From contig BRXU01000033.1 of assembly GCA_030267565.1 (NCBI GenBank), positions 1 to 64,000 of the forward strand: 64,000 nt of DNA, given 5' to 3'. This DNA comes from Pleodorina starrii (Eukaryota; Chlorophyta; Chlorophyceae; Chlamydomonadales; Volvocaceae). Below the pieces are notes generated by a model. That model was not told the origin of the DNA. It searched no databases and saw nothing but the letters and a program-made list of their open reading frames with translations. Positions within the stretch are counted from its first letter, which is position 1; every line of letters begins with the position of its first letter. This document shows positions 63,995-64,000 of the stretch, one piece after another. The position numbers and the translations under genes were made by a program.

Positions 63995-64000
63995 CATTAT

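Overview
Organism. This is nuclear DNA of a chlorophycean (volvocine/Chlamydomonas-like) green alga. The evidence is: very GC-rich exons, many short introns with GTGAG/GTACG donors and pyrimidine-rich CAG acceptors, long Ala/Gly/Gln/His runs inside proteins, TGTAA poly(A) signals, interstitial copies of the Chlamydomonas-type telomere repeat TTTTAGGG, intron-containing tRNA-Ala genes, and plant-type genes for plastid proteins. Nothing bacterial or viral was seen. Every gene model below was assembled by hand from splice sites, and reading phase was checked across every junction unless stated otherwise.

Layout. (1) 1-13000, minus: a 17-exon gene for a giant protein (at least 1,840 aa) with a long low-complexity N-terminal part and C-terminal leucine-rich repeats, running off the left edge. 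Its introns hold a 1.3-kb polypurine tract, a 220-bp CCCA array, telomere-like repeats and dispersed short elements. (2) 13001-16235: gene-poor. (3) 16236-27490, minus: a 17-exon gene for a 2,486-aa protein with an ankyrin region, a possible membrane segment, coiled coils and one CCCH zinc finger. (4) 28300-33606, plus: a FAM228-like protein with repeated GDLWL-type motifs. (5) 35478-35765, minus: LSM5. (6) 36804-37849, minus: AMMECR1. (7) 38141-40011, plus: a Josephin-domain deubiquitinase. (8) 42196-45113, minus: a plastid-type atypical thioredoxin whose 1.8-kb intron carries a cluster of tRNA genes. (9) 45855-51584, plus: a plastid-type phosphohexomutase in 14 exons. (10) 53093-58999, plus: an RNF10-like protein with a degenerate RING and a tRNA-Phe gene in an intron. 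(11) 60941-61699, minus: a CLPT-type accessory protein of the plastid Clp protease. (12) 61989-63818, plus: a PDAP1/HASPP28-like phosphoprotein.

Arrangement. Strand alternates, giving four head-to-head pairs (ankyrin-CCCH/FAM228-like, AMMECR1/Josephin, thioredoxin/phosphohexomutase, CLPT/PDAP1). Two of these share under 300 bp, so shared promoters are likely. There is no operon-like functional set. Functions are mostly housekeeping: RNA processing (LSM5), ubiquitin biology (Josephin, RNF10), plastid redox, carbohydrate and proteolysis functions, and translation (tRNAs).

Most noteworthy: tRNA genes nested in same-strand introns of two protein genes; a 12-bp palindrome, GACCCRYGGGTC, dispersed in eight exact copies across introns and two coding exons; an RNF10 homologue lacking three of its RING zinc ligands; and the ankyrin-CCCH giant protein.
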